From contig CM060078.1 of assembly GCA_030533445.1 (NCBI GenBank), positions 19,864,591 through 19,928,590 on the forward strand: DNA of 64,000 bases. The letters are read 5' to 3'. Source of the DNA: Cyprinodon diabolis. Its lineage: Eukaryota > Chordata > Actinopteri > Cyprinodontiformes > Cyprinodontidae. Under the pieces are notes generated by a model, which was given only the letters and a program-made list of their open reading frames with translations, searched no databases and had not been told where the DNA came from. Below, one piece after another: positions 36,401 to 51,600 of the stretch (positions are counted from its first letter, which is position 1; every line of letters starts with the position of its first letter). The position numbers and the translations under genes are program-made.

Positions 36401-37999
36401 TTATTTGCCTTTATAATTAGTTCTTAATAGAAGCACATGCACAGACTTACACACTGCACACCTTTACAATTTGCATTCTATGCTCTCCGTTGCTCTCTGT
36501 TTCTAAGAGTCACAGACTGCCGCAAGTTTAACTTGGTTTTTGATTAAATGTTTGTAGGTAGCGCCTCGGGCCTCGTCTCTCACAGATAAGAGGCAGTAAT
36601 CCTGCAGAGTGTGTGTGTGTTTTTTCTATTTTTCTTTTCCTTTGGCTGCATGCAATAGGACCAAGGAGCAGTTTAAATCCAAAGAATTTAATTTTACTAT
36701 ATTTTCGCAGCTGAAAAAAAGTATAATTAAGTAGCAATGCCAACTGTCAATTTTCAGAACAAGGTTTTGAATCAACCCCTTTTCTCCTGGGGTGCTTAAG
36801 TTAGTTTTCTATTGACAAACAAATTAGAATTTGCTAGAAGAACTTCATCTTAAAACCTGATCTCTGTTTAAGATAAAAAACAAGTTTTTATGTTCTTTTT
36901 TCTTCATTTGGATATTTCTTAGAGAAATCTTACCTTTACCAAATCCCCCCTAAAACGGCGTGCCAGTCTGAACGAAGGCGAAATGCTGAGTTCCCTTTTA
37001 ATAGATCTATATTCATTTTCAAATGACTTGATTAGCCAGCACAATGTCATTGGATTCAGGGGCCCATTACACATTTATGATGGTAAATTACTGAACATTT
37101 ACAATCCAAATGAAATTTCATGAGGACGGGATATTGAAAAAATGAAGGGAGAGAGACAGTTTGCGTTCATCCCTGTAGCCTTGCCTCATTGCTCCTCTCT
37201 TCCTCTCCCTCCCACAACCACACTCTTTTTCTTTCTCCACACTTTTTTCTTTCTCCTGTGTCTCAACCTTTTCCTCAACTCTTGTTTGTTTCTTCCTCAC
37301 ATATCACATCAGTGCCCCCTGTGGTCTATCTAGGTATGGCACTGTGGCTTCCTGAATTCACTATATTGCTGATAATGACTTTTAGGGGAAAGTAAGTAAA
37401 GCAGAGCTGTATCGGTGAGGTTATCTGTAAATATTTAGTATTAAAAGTAGAAAATTTGCAAACAAATTGTTCAGAAAAGGTGTCTGGTCCTGCTACTCTT
37501 TTTGTGGTCCCATCTTCTATGTAGGTTCAGCTGTCCTATAGATCCCTCTGCAAACATCTCTCCTCTCCAATCAGTGCTCTGCACTCTGCAGACCTGCCAC
37601 CGCATCCGCATCAATATTTTATTTTGGCAAATTTGCAGTGACACACATTAGTACAATTAGGGGCAAGTTTTTTCCTTTAATTCCTACCTTCTACAAGCAG
37701 AGCAAGTGATAAAGGGAGCCCTAACGTGCATGCATGCACACACTTACTCTCTCTCACTATTTCACTCACTTTTCCGCCTATCCTCTCTTTCTCTCCAGCG
37801 TGGACTCGTTCATTCCTTAGCTCTCCACCACTAAATAATTCATCATCCAATCAATCATTTTCTCTTTGTTTTGGGCCCCAGTGCCTGAGATGAAACGGCC
37901 CGCTGCCAAAGCTGCTTTGCCTCATCTGAGGCCTGGAAAACATGATCTGCTGCTGAGATTACAACACACACGCGCACACACACACATACATAAATACAT

Positions 38000-38066
<67 letters not shown>

Positions 38067-41000
38067 TTAAGACACACCTAGAACTGAAGTGATGCTACCA
38101 GACTTTCACAATTGGATGTCATGCACATAGTAACAGATAAAACTGGCACTAAATCAAATGTTTCACCCAAAAATTACGTCGATGTGACCAGAAACATTCA
38201 TTTTTGATAATGAAAGAATATATACATATATATATATAAAAATTAGGTCTCCCTTTATTGCGGTTTAACTTGCAGCCTTGAAGCCTTTTTAGTTTTTTAA
38301 CGACATCTTTGTAAGGTGTCATTAAAGGAGAGCTCTGTAACAGAACACAGACTGTGTGTGTGATCTTTCAGCTGTAACACCCCGGTTTGGTTAGCTTATC
38401 TAAAGGGCCTGTCTCCGCCTTAAAACCTCAGTGCAGGCAGCTTTAATAGGGGGAAACGTCTTGGACAAGTGATTTGAAGATATTTTGCTTCATCCCTTTG
38501 GAGCGCCTCGCAGGTGATGCTACGAATGTCTCCTTTGTTTGATGTTGAACAACACAGATCCTTTTCGCTATTGAGTGATGGCTCACAACGCAGGGAAGAG
38601 TGAGACCCCACTTGCCGCACCCCCTTTTTTGAGCTACATCAGAGGAAAACTGACATCTATTATGGTAAAGAAAAGACACGTGTTTGAAATTTTTCAAGTA
38701 CACACTCTGCAAAAGTGTCAGGGTGATTTTTTTTTTTTTTTTTTTTCTTTTTCTCTCTCCCCACTTTTTTTGTTAACAAGGTAGTTTCAAACCAAGCGTG
38801 TCTATAAGAACTCTGTTGGGTAGAGCATAAAAAAGATTGTTGCAAGGCTGTGATTGTGATGTTTTAGCCCCCTTAAAAGTCACCCTAAGTCCCTAGTGTC
38901 CATCTAACACAAGGCCATTAGATCTATTGAGTAGGAGCTCAGATTCCACTTACTCACCAGCTGACTTTTTTTTACACTTTGCTTCCCAATTTTTCTACTT
39001 CCTGTAATATTATTTTACTCAAACAAGAAAAAGTTTTAGAATACCTTTTCTCTCTTTTAAAAGATCTCATGAAAAATATGTTTTCTGAATTTGTGAATGC
39101 CAAAAAAAAAAACTTTTCACATAAAATCAAAAATTGTATTCAAACTGAAAACTTTGACAATATTGAAAAGTTAAAGTGGACAGCAGATACATTGGAATGT
39201 ATGAATGTTATAACTCAATTCAAAATACATTATTGACCCAAATTTAATGTTGTAATGCCTATTGTTTTTTTTGTTGTTTTTTTTTTGTCATTTTGTTTTA
39301 TTTTGTTAATATGGTGCAACTGTAAATAGATTTAGGCACAAGGGATTGCCTGTCATTGACAATAAATTGAAGCTTATTTTGGTAAATATCTCTAAAATTC
39401 ATTTTGAGATGGTAAGTGTTTCAGTTTAAACATTAATATATTTTTTTCTGCAATAACTATAAATTGGGTTATTTAGGAAACCGTTTGGTGTGTAAAATAA
39501 TAGTCAGAAAAGGTTAAATGTGAAATTGAAAATGATCTATTTCTCAGTTTTATTTTAGAAAGCCACGCTTAACTTCTATTAGTGTAGTATAGTTAACATC
39601 ACCGTGACAACATTGACTGACCAGTGCTCCGTGTTAAGGTATTTTTTGACAATTCTTCCCAGAGGTTTATCATTCATTTCAGAGGATCATCCATCAACTC
39701 TCATCAGTAAAAGAGCATCTCTCTTTTGCTAGGAAGGTACGTACACAAAGCAGCCAGCTGAAGTAGCAGGTTAAAGATTACAGTAGCTGCTTTTCCTCTG
39801 TAGTTTTTAGGGTTCTTTGATACTTAGCTTGCTTTTTTATTTATGCATTTTAAAGTTGATCCATCCAAACCTACATTTTTCCATATTTCAAAGAATTCAT
39901 GCTTTTATTTTGACAGCATTTTTTAAAAGAAGTAATGTTTTGGCTGCTCGTCTTTCACAGCCTTTTATTTGAAGCAACAAAGTCGGAAATCGACTAATAT
40001 GTTTTGTTTTTTTTGTCTCTGCTCTTTCTTTATGACCCTTTTACTGTATGTAAAGCTTTGCTAATATGGAGAGTTCAAAACTTTTTGTTTTGGTGCTTTT
40101 TGAAATGCATCTGCAGTTATAATTATAATTAATATAATAGATATGCTCCACTATTAGGAGGCGATAATACTTACATTAATACTTATATATTGTCTTTGAC
40201 GTTGTTTACTCTTCTTCTTGGTCAATAACCTCCTCAGCTTAGTTTTATAATTTAATGAAAGCATTTATAAGGCTAAATGAGATGCATTTAAATAAGACAA
40301 TAAATAACTTACCTTTTTTTTTATTTCTAGGGCAAAAAGCAAGAGTTTGCAAGTTCAATGTGGCCGCTCCTCCTTTTTTTTTTTGATCCACCGATATCCA
40401 GACCTCGCACATACAACACAAATAATTTTTAAATATTTCAAGTAAAAATTCCCTTTTAAAATAGGGTCCGATTTATTAAATATTCTGCTTGGTGAGGAAA
40501 AGGCTTCACTTTAATATCCAGGTTTCCATAGAAAATTACATAGTACAGTCTATTTTATTGAATTATTTGGTGAAGCAGATGGAGAAAAAACATAAGTCTA
40601 ACAGAAGGGAGCAAAGTAATTAATTTTACATCTTCTTTGCTAATTACATTGTTTTGGGGCTCTATGGAAATTCAAATTCCTTCGAAGATTTACTTGAAGA
40701 ATGGTCACTGCTTTTGATATTAAATTACGCTTATAATTTCAATTTGTATTTAAAGCTACATTATTGCTAATTCTCATACTTAATAATCACAGATTAACTT
40801 TAAAATACAATTGATTCTGTAAAATGTAGAGCAGTTTACTACTGAAACTTGTAGCATAGGTGCAACTTCTTTCTTTGCGCATGAAATAGTCCAATAATCT
40901 TGTTGAAATTTGTCACGAGGGGCACACAAGCACACACACATCCACACACACACGGTGTAAGTCTGTCTCAAGCCTGATAAATAGCAGAAGTGGATAGGAA

Positions 41001-42370
41001 GACATTAACTATAAACGTCCTGGGTACTGTAAAAAGACAAACTGCTTTATTTATCAGGCTGGCAGAAACACATTACGAAGACAGTCAGAGAGCTGCAGGA
41101 GTAAATAAAATACTGTGGCGACATGATGGAGGGAAAAAAATAAAGTGTGGCGTTAAAGGGAGACGATTTAGAGAGATGGAATAGGAGAGAGGAAACATAG
41201 AGAGTGGAGGCAGCGAGTGTCAGACAGAGAGTGGAAGGATCACCCAGGGCCTGGTAATCATGCCCCGTAGAGCTGTATGTCAAGCAGCTACAGTGTGAAT
41301 GAGTGATCACACCAACCTGCCTTCTGTTTGCTCCATTCTCACTCTCGGTCTGTATCTTGCACATACACACACAGAGAAAAAAAACACTGCTACGTGCAAC
41401 ATCCCTCTACCTCATGAGATCAACTGGCCACCGACCAAAGAGGGCGAGATTCTGATCACAAGTCAACTGTAGAAATTATTGTTCCAAAATGTTTCAGATA
41501 TGTCACTTTAAAACAGGGCCTCCTCTTTCAGGCCCTCTGATTTCTAATATATTTATTAAGACATATGAATCCTTTGAATAAAATATTTGGTTCACATATA
41601 GCAGTATAATTAAAAAAAAAATGAGTTCTTGGTTTTCACAAGGACATCATTAACCCTCTTGTAATTAACCTTGTTCAAAAATTAACCACATGTTATAATC
41701 AAACCAAGCAAATAATTGAAGCAGCAGCTTAATTTATAATTTGACAATTACCAGTGTTGATTTTTAATGAACATTTGACTCTCTGAAAATATTTAATATG
41801 GTGCTTTTGGTTACAGAAATCTTCCCCTTTTTGTAAGGGGGAGTGCATCAACCTGGTTTTTCTACTACAAAGAGGTAGGAAGCCAATAGGGAATAATAGG
41901 GAGATTTTGCTACATTTTTATGTGTATATATAGACTGGATACACCACCTTGGTCTGTAGATAAAGACTCTTCCAAAGAACATGATTTAGACAGTGTTTAA
42001 AAAAAAAAAGAAATACAAAACTAGAGTGTCAATCAGGGCAGTTTTGGTGCTGCCTACCAGGAAATCTTTAAAAAAGGACCATCCTGGATAACATGCCATC
42101 ACAAAGGTTTGAACGCATGAAGATTTTTTTAAACTGAATTATAGGGATATTAAAAAATATATATATTTACGTTAAAATAAAAAAAGACAGAGCTCAAATT
42201 ATAACAATTCAGAAATTCAATATCTCATATGTAATAACTGTATTGGAAATATCTGTAAACCTATTGAGTTAATTGTTTTTATTATTAAATTCAAGAAAAA
42301 AAAAATCATCTTAAAGGGGAAAAAAATAAGTAACTGCTCTCGATTCAGAATTTTCCTTTGGCCAGTCTAA
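33450..42370. other. Long spacer without recognised genes
   Basis: About 9 kb in which I find no supportable gene. Short microsatellites occur, including one at 37964-38066. The part at 34600-35290 is less AT-rich and holds opposing frames of about 116-119 codons, neither of which matches a known family. Poly-T and poly-A runs occur near 38730, 39270 and 40370. Confidence 0.45.
37964..38066. repeat. Compound (CA)n-(A)n-(TA)n-(CA)n microsatellite
   Basis: Alternating purine-pyrimidine runs: CA units, a poly-A stretch, about 19 TA units, then CA units. Such tracts favour Z-DNA or slipped structures. Confidence 0.9.
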
Positions 42371-42383
42371 ATAGAATTGACAG

Positions 42384-42625
42384 CTGCAGGACAATGCTAG
42401 ACCTCATGTGGCCGGCCCGCTTGGCAGTTCCCCAGACCTGAATCCGATTAAGACCATTTGGGACATCATGGATCGAACCATCCACCAACGTCACGTTGCA
42501 CCACAAACTTTTCAGGAGTTGGCGGATCCTTTGTCACTCTGTTAGAGATCCCTCAGGAGACCAACCGCCACATCATCAGAAGCCTACACAGGTGTTGTAG
42601 GGAGTCTCATTTTTACCTGTTTTAT
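42384..42625 (+). pseudogene. Tc1-type transposase C-terminal relic, internally deleted
   Basis: From 42384 the frame reads LQDNARPHVAG, containing the second catalytic Asp at 42390-42392, then PDLNPIKTIWDIMDRTIHQR and VAPQTFQELADPLSL before a stop at 42543-42545. A different frame continues IPQETNRHIIRSLHRCC. In intact relatives about 20 further residues lie between the Asp motif and the PDLNP motif, so an in-frame deletion has occurred. The catalytic Glu position is Lys (PIK). It belongs to a different Tc1 subfamily from the copies at 2144 and 62468. Confidence 0.8.
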
Positions 42626-42629
42626 GCCC

Positions 42630-44630
42630 GTTTTATACATCAGCCAAGAAAAAGACGGCATGGTCTTTTAAGGAATATTCAACAAATGTGGCTGAAAGTA
42701 TAAGTAGAACTGCAGGTGACTAAATCAAAGAAAATAGACCAACAAATGGCTATTTGAATATCAGTTTAGAGGGTGATTATATGTATTGATCAGTTACGCA
42801 ACAATCAGGGATTGATCCATTCCTTAGTTTAAATCAATGCAGCAGGGCTATATCAACTAATTACAATGTTAATATTAAAAATCTGCACATTAGTGGTTCA
42901 TTTTTACCTTTTGAGCCTTTTTACTTCAACATATAGTTTGCCGCATGCTTTGCTTCAGATGTGTGTAGATTCATCCTGATTTTCTTTTGTTAGCAAAGTT
43001 CGGACATCTGTCTTTTGAATTTAAACTGAGAAATTATTCATCGTTTTATTTGGATTAAAATGTATACCTCAGAAAAATGGGTGATGCAGACCGTGTGACG
43101 TTTTAAATGAGCTGAATCTGGTCTACGGCCAGTAAAACTGCTTAAATGGTCATGATCCCTGGAGCTGGGAGAGCAGATAGGTATGCATATTTTCAAACTA
43201 TTTCTAGCACAGCATTTCATTGCCCTAACTATGAAATGATGTATAAAGTGTGGGCCTGACCCATACTTGATCCCCATTCTGAAGTGACATGCCAAGGAGC
43301 CCCCCCAATCCCTCAGAGAGGAGGAGTGGCTGTCTGCCAAATTTGCCTCATCATTGACCTCAACCGTCTGCCACCAGGAATCTTCAGGACAGATGTTTAA
43401 CTGCCATACAAAACTCCATGGCTCACTGCCTATTCAATCACTCATGTGACAGTTAACGGCCCACGGTGGCTAATGATTTTCTGTCATACTGAGGCCATGC
43501 CGAGGAACAGGAGTATTAAATATCGGACGAGGATGGACACATCAACTACCACAATGGGCCCCTGTTCATCACCTAAACCTCAACGTGCCCTGTTCTACGT
43601 CTCAGTTAAAGTGAAGTATATTACCCAAGCATGTCGTGCTCAAGCTAAAATAATTTATCCTGCTGTAGACTCCCAATACTGTACGCTTTATGGAAAAACT
43701 CAAAGATCTTCAGAGGAAAACTGATCCAAAACGACGTTAAACAAGTCTGCTTTGAGAATTATTTTAGCTAAAGTCATACTCAAAAACATCATCAATTGCT
43801 TGTCGGAATAATGACAGAAAATCTGGTTAATATTATTCTGTTATTCTTATCATTCTGTTAGGGAATAATCCCCTTTGATTTCACTTCTGACTTTGCCAGA
43901 AAAATATCCCCAACTTTTTTCTTTTTTTCTTTATGCTTATCCTGCAGTTCTACACCTTTCCCAGGAATGTCAGTTGTCTGTGTGTACACATAGATTTTTG
44001 AAGTTTCAGCCCACCAGCCCTCTTACTTCCCAGGCCCAGCAGTTCATACATGTTTGGTGTCTGAACATGCATCTTATATTCATTCCAGACTCCTTCCTGG
44101 ACTGACTTCTTCAACACATCAACATTGTTTGCTGGACGAGCATCTGTGGCCTGAGTTGTGCGAAAACTTTGGAGTATTTATTATTCAAAGGCCTTGCTCC
44201 CTGTGCTGTGTTAGTAAAAAGGTAAAGGGATGCAGCGCTGACACACAGTGTCACTAACAGGGACAGAACTTCAAAATCCCACAGTCGACTTCCCCTCCAT
44301 TATTTGTTCCAGCCCAGGAAGGCTGAGGCGAGATCACACGGGAGCAGAGCTTGGTGTGCGATGTGTGTCTGTGTGCCTGATGTCTGCGCTATAGTTCCTG
44401 TATAAGGGTTTGTCCTGCTCATATATGTATATTTATGTCAGCTGATCTTGCAGGATGTTGGCATGCTCTCGGTTTATCTTAAAGTGAGTTTCTTGCATAT
44501 TTATTTCTGTGTGGCTCACCTATTCAATGTGAGAACAGGTGAGGGCTGACTGACTGCTAGCTGGCTCTCACCTTTTTATTTTGTGGCAAATATATTCTGT
44601 CAAACCAAAACCTGGGAATCTGTTGGAATT
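42630..44630. other. Spacer
   Basis: No gene supported. The opposing frames at 43038-43340 and 43446-43724 are in slightly GC-richer DNA but match nothing I recognise. Confidence 0.4.
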
Positions 44631-44634
44631 TAAT

Positions 44635-45620
44635 GTGATGTGATCAAAAGGAAACTAATGTGTGTTTGTTTCTTTTTTAGATCTTTTGAAAACTTAAATT
44701 AAAAAAATTGTGGTGGTTCATCTGTATTTGGCAACCCTATGAAAATACTATGTCAAAACACTTTTCACTTAAAATACAGCTGCAAGTCCTTTAGTGTTTT
44801 TCTCTAGCTTTCTTTTTTTGTTTTAAAACAGAAATCCTGTTAATCCTTTCGTGCAAAATAATTCAAGCTAAGTCAGATTAGAAATCTGATTTGTTTTCTC
44901 CAAAAATCTAATTTTTTTGCATATTGCTAGTTGGATTAAAATCTGGACTTTAACAGAATACATAAATACATATATCTTTATCTACATCATTCCTTTGTAA
45001 CACTGCTTTGATGCTTAGGGCCTTTTTCCGATTTCAGGGTGAACGTCTTTCCTAGTTTAAAGGCTTTTGTATCCTTTGACAGGTTGTCTTGCAGGTCGCC
45101 CTGTATTTAGCTCGATCAATCTGCTAATTACCTCTGACCAGCTCCTCTGTCCCTGCGGAATAAAAGTACTCACACACCAAGTGTTTAGATTGTGTGTTAT
45201 GTAGAATTCTAGATGTGGGCTAGAAATTGCAGTTTTTAATTGGCGCCTTTTTCACGTTTTTTCTGTTTCAAAGATAATTCGTGGTAGACTTTAAAAAAGG
45301 CATTCATGGTTGTCTTTCTTCTTGTAACTCCTCTACAAAAGTCCAGATGTACTGAGTTTTTTCCAGGTTCACATATTGTCCCACTTCAGTTGTGGATCAC
45401 TGAAGCCCCTCTAGAGTTAGGTTAGACGCTTGGTTCCTTCAGTGAGGCACAAAGACTAAATTATGCACAGGTAGACTCACAGGCAGTTGGTTGCACTTTT
45501 TTAATTTTGGTGAAAAATTGGAGGGAATGAAAATGCATGCCATGTCTACTGAGATTAAAAAATAAAAAAAAAATTCTACAAACCTTGTTTTCACTCTTCA
45601 TATTAGGTGCTTCATTCTCT
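44635..45620 (-). mobile_element. Nearly full-length but decayed Tc1-type element
   Basis: The block follows the order of a Tc1-family element read on the minus strand. The left edge includes AAAAATTGTGGTGGTTCATC, then GTTGGATTAAAATCTGGAC (the region of the PDLNP motif), CTCTGACCAGCTCCTCTGTC, CTTTCTTCTTGTAACTCCTC, and TGGTTGCAC near the right end at about 45490. No open transposase frame survives. Its length of about 1 kb suggests small deletions only. Confidence 0.65.
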
Positions 45621-45624
45621 TGGT

Positions 45625-48600
45625 CTTACTCATAAACTCAAACAATTAAATAAATCAGCATTAGAGGTTGTAATTTACCAAGCTTTTATATAATGGCCCA
45701 ACAACTTGTGGAGCTGCTTTTATTAGGGTAGGCCAGTTTAGAAAAAAAGGAAAATAAAAATCGATACAATTGATCTCCTCCAAGCGTATCTCTATTTACC
45801 AAAAACATTGCATTTAATCGATATAATTAATAACACTCCTCTGCTATCTCTGCCACCCCGAAGCCAAAAATACTCACACGCTGATGAATCCCACACTCCC
45901 TCTCATTGCAAACAGTCATTATGAACAGCACCACATGTCTACATCCTTCAGCCTCCCCTGTCTCCCACCGGGCAGCCCAACTTTGCAGGCTTTACATGCA
46001 ATATTCATGCCATGTCTGAGAACAAGGATTCATGGTCTGGTCAAGTTAAAAAAAAAAAAAAAAAAGCCCTAGCAATCACCGATTGTCTCTTGTCCTTATG
46101 AAAGAGAATAATTCTTTAACATACGCCAAGACTGTTCAAAACCAGCCTTTTTTGATTAGTTACACTTCCTGTCATCCAGATACTTTTTATGTTTGAAACT
46201 CATTAATAAAGCAGCACCCCAGGAGAGCATGATATGGGGAAACGGTGGGTATGAGTGAAAGCGAGTGCACGAGTCTGAGTGTGTATGCGTGCATGTAAAC
46301 TTTTTGGTGTTTGAATTGTCAGGTGTGATTTTGAGACTCTGATCTTCACACAACAACGTTCAATCAGGCTAGTTGTAGTGCTGTTTAGCATTTTCCTCTC
46401 TGACAATCTATCTGTTTTGAGGGGGGCTTCTATTCCAAATATTAAAGGAGTCAAAGGGAAGATGTGGAATTCCATCTAGTAAGGTGAAACAGCCTCAAAA
46501 GAATGATGGGGAGTGGAAATTAGAAATCGCTGTGCTTTATTGAAAGATCGTCTTTTTTATATTTTTATCCCCCTCAAAAAATGTCACATGCAGCTTTCCC
46601 TATCTTTTACCTGCTTTTGTTCTCATAATCTTTGGTCAAGTAGTTAAACTGCTTTTTTTGCACCATAGTTGTTACTCTAATGGAAAAGATCAGTGCAAAT
46701 ATGCTTATCAAGCTGTTCTTTAAACATCTGCTTCCTTGCTTTGTTATAAATATTATGAATCAAATACATTTGGTTGTATTAGAGCATTTAAATGGTAATC
46801 TTTCTCTGCCTTTTTGTGTCTGCATTGCTACGATGTGCCGGAGCCTCGGCAGTGTTTAGGCTGCTCAGGGATCCGTATTAAAGCTTAATGCACTTCCATT
46901 CTAATAAAACATGGGGATTTTGATGAATGCCATGAGTGCATGTTTTGAAATTGCACAATATGCACGGCAGCATCTTATCTTTGTAATGCAAAGAGCGCGT
47001 GTTATGAAGCCTTGAGGTAGGAGGATGTTTTCTAAGTGAGCTTTTCTCTCCCAGGAAAAGCGTGCAGCACATAACCACAAACAGATGCACGCCGGCGTAA
47101 ACATTTACAGGGGCAATTTAGAACTGTAGGCTTTTAGTCAGCATATTAAATGTGTCAACTCATAAAGTAAAATGCTGTAAATGTTTTCAATATTCATGTT
47201 TTCATATTTGTCAACCAGCATTTCATAACAAATTCATGAAAAAAGCCTCTCTAACTGCATGTCGGGAGAGGGGTGCTTTGTGCAACTGCATACATTTTTC
47301 AAAAGACACATCCATTTGGAGCTCACCATCAGAGATTTGCATCAGAAGCCTTTGAAAAATAAAGATAAATATTTTGTATCATGTATTTTTTAAACACAAC
47401 ACCAATAAAACATAACTCCTTAGATCAGTCTTATGCTTAAAGTGATTACTTGTTTAGTCTCAGAGCATCACTGATGGACTTTTATGTCAGTTTGTTTAGT
47501 GAATTATTAACATAATTCCATTATTGATCTTTATAGTTGTTAGTTAAATGTTCTTTGGCAACAGCTTGTAGCAAATTAATAACGGGCAGCTCCTACGTGC
47601 AGGAAATTTGATGTGTTAGAGCTGCCTAAAAATCTAACACCCAGTGTGTTGTTTCCAAACTAGACTGAATGACAGAGGCTTAGCCAAGTTATTGTTTTGC
47701 ATGTCAAGAATGGGCCAACAGTCATTTTTATTAAAGTCTCAAGTCAACTCGTAAGTAAAGACATGCAAGCCCTGAGTCAAGCCCCAGGACCTTTAATTTT
47801 AATATATTCTTGATATAATCAAGCTGACATGTTGTTATGGTATTGTCTAAAAAACAGGATTATTTCATAAAACTACTTTTTTTTTGGGGGGTGTTTCATT
47901 TAGTTTTTTTTCTTTAATTTCATAAAACTGTCAGATGCAATGAAAACTATACTCATATTTATTGACCTAAAGCTTCTCAAATGTTTTTTTTTTTTTTTAC
48001 ATTTTAACCAGGTAAAGGTAATATTTCTCACTGCTTTCTTCTTTGTTTTGTTTTTAAGTAGACAAGAAGCACATACATTACTTTGGGTTATGTATGTGAA
48101 ATGTTTCAGTCTAAATGATCTAACCAAAAGATAAAGATTATTACATTTTAAGCTAATTTAAAGTACATATGAATTACTTTTCACTCACTCAGCGGATAAA
48201 ACAAATTTGTAATTAGCAAAATGTAGATCCACATATGCCTCATGGCGTTCTGGGGTAAGGGTTTCAGGATAATTTAGGTTGTTATAATGGAAGTATTTAC
48301 TTAAGGTGATGCAAAAAATATTTGAGTAACCATTGTTCAACAACGTTTGTTATAAGGGGCCAGGTATTTTATAGTCAAAAAGCTTCCAGGGAAAGTGGCA
48401 ATGAATAATGAAAAGTTATTCCAGTTTGATCATATTTTGAATTTAAATTTAAACTTGTGCACAAAGTTTGACAGTAAGGTTCATACATAATATATATTCA
48501 TGAAAACAAAGTTGTTTTGTGATTTGTTATAACCTTCCGAAAATCAGATCCAAGTACATAATTGTCTTGTTTACAATTTTTACACAACATGCAATGGGTT

Positions 48601-51600
48601 CTTGAATTAGTAACAGCATTGGTTATATATATTGGCCTATGAATAAGTGAGTCACTCAGAACTCAGAACTCAAAACCCTACAGCAGGGCAGCAGCAAAAG
48701 CCATACAAAGATATTTGTTCATCCATTCATGTCAGAAATGCAACATTAGATGCTGTTCAGAGGGTGTTGGGTATTTTTATCTATATATCTGCCACTTTTA
48801 TGGGTATGTCCTTTTTTAATTATTGCATCTGGTCATATCAGTTTCTGCTGTCATAATTTCAAAATGGCCATTTGTCTTCTATCAGTTAAAGCCATTTATC
48901 ATAATTTCCACCACTAAGTGATGATAAACAGATTAGAAACACATGATTAAGTAAGGAGAGTGGTCATAAACAAGGGCATAAATTTGAATATCAACTGCAG
49001 AGATGAACATTTTAACAAAATGTGTTCACGTCTTACTAGACCTATCTCTTCCTTTTTTCACCAGTAACCAACTGTATCTCATTCCCAACATTCCACAGGA
49101 CTTGCTTGAGAAAAAAGGGGGCTTATGATAAACACAAACTTGTGACTTGGAAATTCCGTTTTTATTCCAGTAGAAACTGCATATTTATAATCCAAAACCG
49201 GCTTGCATCCAGTTTGTTAGCATTTAGTAGAGGTGAGTAAATCCAGATGTTACTTTTAAAAGATCTTAACTGTTTTAGCTTTCAGTCTACAATAGAATTT
49301 ATAGAAATACTATCTGTCAGAGATCCTGTAAACCTGAAGGGTATTCACAATTATCAATTAATAGAATATTTAACTGTCTGAAAGATGAATCCGCAAGGAA
49401 TAGGTCTGTGCACCTCACAGCAGGCAAGTGCAATTAATTGCACTTTCAGAGGAAGCTGGGAAGGCAACTCCGTGGTGCAAATGTTGGCCTTAATCTTCCC
49501 GATTTACTAAATTCAAATACAATCATTTTATTTCCCTCCTTTTAGACCTAGGTTTGGACTCTTATTTTGCTTCTTGTCTACATCTAAAGCCCAGATGGCC
49601 CACCAGAGGGTCCATACTTAAAGAAATATAAGATATACTTTTAGTATGTCAAATGTACTAGGCACAGTAATGTCTGCAAAAATGCTTTTTTAAGGGGTTA
49701 CCTTTACACAGGTACCAAAATATTCTGTTAGGACCTGAAACGTGTGCATCTATTCATGATATATTGTTGTACTTTTTCAGGCAGAAATTTGTTCCAAAAC
49801 CCCCTTCGCTTACCAGGTTTATCTCGCCACATGATTGTTATATTACGTACTTATTTTCCACTGTTGTTGTTGAATACATTTTAATTGTGTTTTTGCCAGG
49901 TCAGTCTTCGACAAAATACTTTTGATTTCCTATAGTGTCAAATTAAATATGAACTCTAGAATTCAGTGGGTGATGGTATTTCCCTCTCTCTTTATTTTGT
50001 ACCTAAATAACTCTAAAAATTTGATATACTAGAATATAGGTCTGTTTCACAAAGCAGCTTTACTGAAAAGTTTTCTAAACTGTGTTTGTGCAAACAATAA
50101 ACACTTCTTTAGGAGGTGTTTATAAGTAATTAATAATTATGAGCACATTTATGTGTAATAACAGCATTATAAAATACAAAAGTCCAGTCAGACAGCCACT
50201 TAAAATTTACTGTGTAACAGAAGACAGAATTAAATGAGGAGCAACCCCATGAGATGATGCACAGGTCCTACCTGTTAAAACAACCGTGTTATACTTAATC
50301 TTCTACTGCTGACAGCTGCAGGGCGTTAGATATTTATTCGCTTGTCTGAATAGTTATTTTTAATATTTGAAATATATTTTTTCAAAAAATGTTTTGAACA
50401 AAATTCCATCTTTCATATGTAAAATAAATATTCTGGATGTCTAGAAATGTTTTCTGATTTCATTTTCCCATTGTTACTGATTGTAATTAGTTTTAGTTTG
50501 ATCAAAAAGAAACATAGTTTTGATACCAGAAGTACATATTTAGTCAAGCTGATAAATGTCAAAACAGCCACTTAGAACCTGTAAACATTTCTAGGTATAT
50601 AAAATGTAATTCTTTCAAACAATCTGATTTTAGTCATCGACATATGGAACCACAGAAAGGAGAGGGCTTTTAATAAATGCTAAATCGGCCTGCCATAGAG
50701 CACTTCATATAAACTTCTTTTTTTTTTTTCCCATTACAATCTCTAGTTCCAGTGTTGTGAAATTGGCACTTCTTGTTGTCAGTCGTCATTGTGACTCCTA
50801 AAATCACTGGTCAATTGATAATTCCTTTTCATACTTGTTATGCGTGTTCTCCATCCTGAGTGGACTGACTCAGAGTTGATTAAACTATCTCACAGCAGCT
50901 TTTATAAAACAGAAAACTGTGTTTCCAACCTTAGGCTAGATAAATTCAGAGTTGAGTGTTTAAATCTAAGTTTGTTAATCTTGCTTTGTGAATCAGGCCC
51001 CAGAGGTTTGTGGTGTCTCATACATTGTCCAGAGCCGCAACCGCCTCTTTGGACTCTCTACAATGACTGTTAATCGGGGCTAAAAACGATAAAGAACCCA
51101 AAAATAGTTTTAAATATAGCATGTTAGGAAATTACATTCTTACAGGTTTTAGTAGTTTTTTTTAAGGATATTTGATTAAAATTTTCAATACAAGATGACA
51201 TTAACGAAACAGGAATATGTTTTTCTATCTATTTTCATTAAGTTGAAAACTTTTTTACATGAAATAATATCCTATAGAACAAAATCAATGAAACTTTCGT
51301 GTTTAAGCTAGAGATGAGATCATGGAGTTTCTCTATTTGATCGTTTTTTTTTTTTTTCAGCCTTATTTGTCATAAAACATACTGAATTTAGAAATGTCGG
51401 AAGTCTTATTAATGATAGGTTTCTCAACTTTTCCTTCTTTGAAAATAGTAAATCACTATTTTAGAGCAATTGCTTCTAGAAAGCTAGGGTGACATCACCT
51501 CGACTCACAAGTGGAAAAATACATACATCTGATCAAATCAAACTTGGAATCAGCTAAAATCTTTATCATCTGGACAAAGTGTTTTAGTAGATGTAATATG

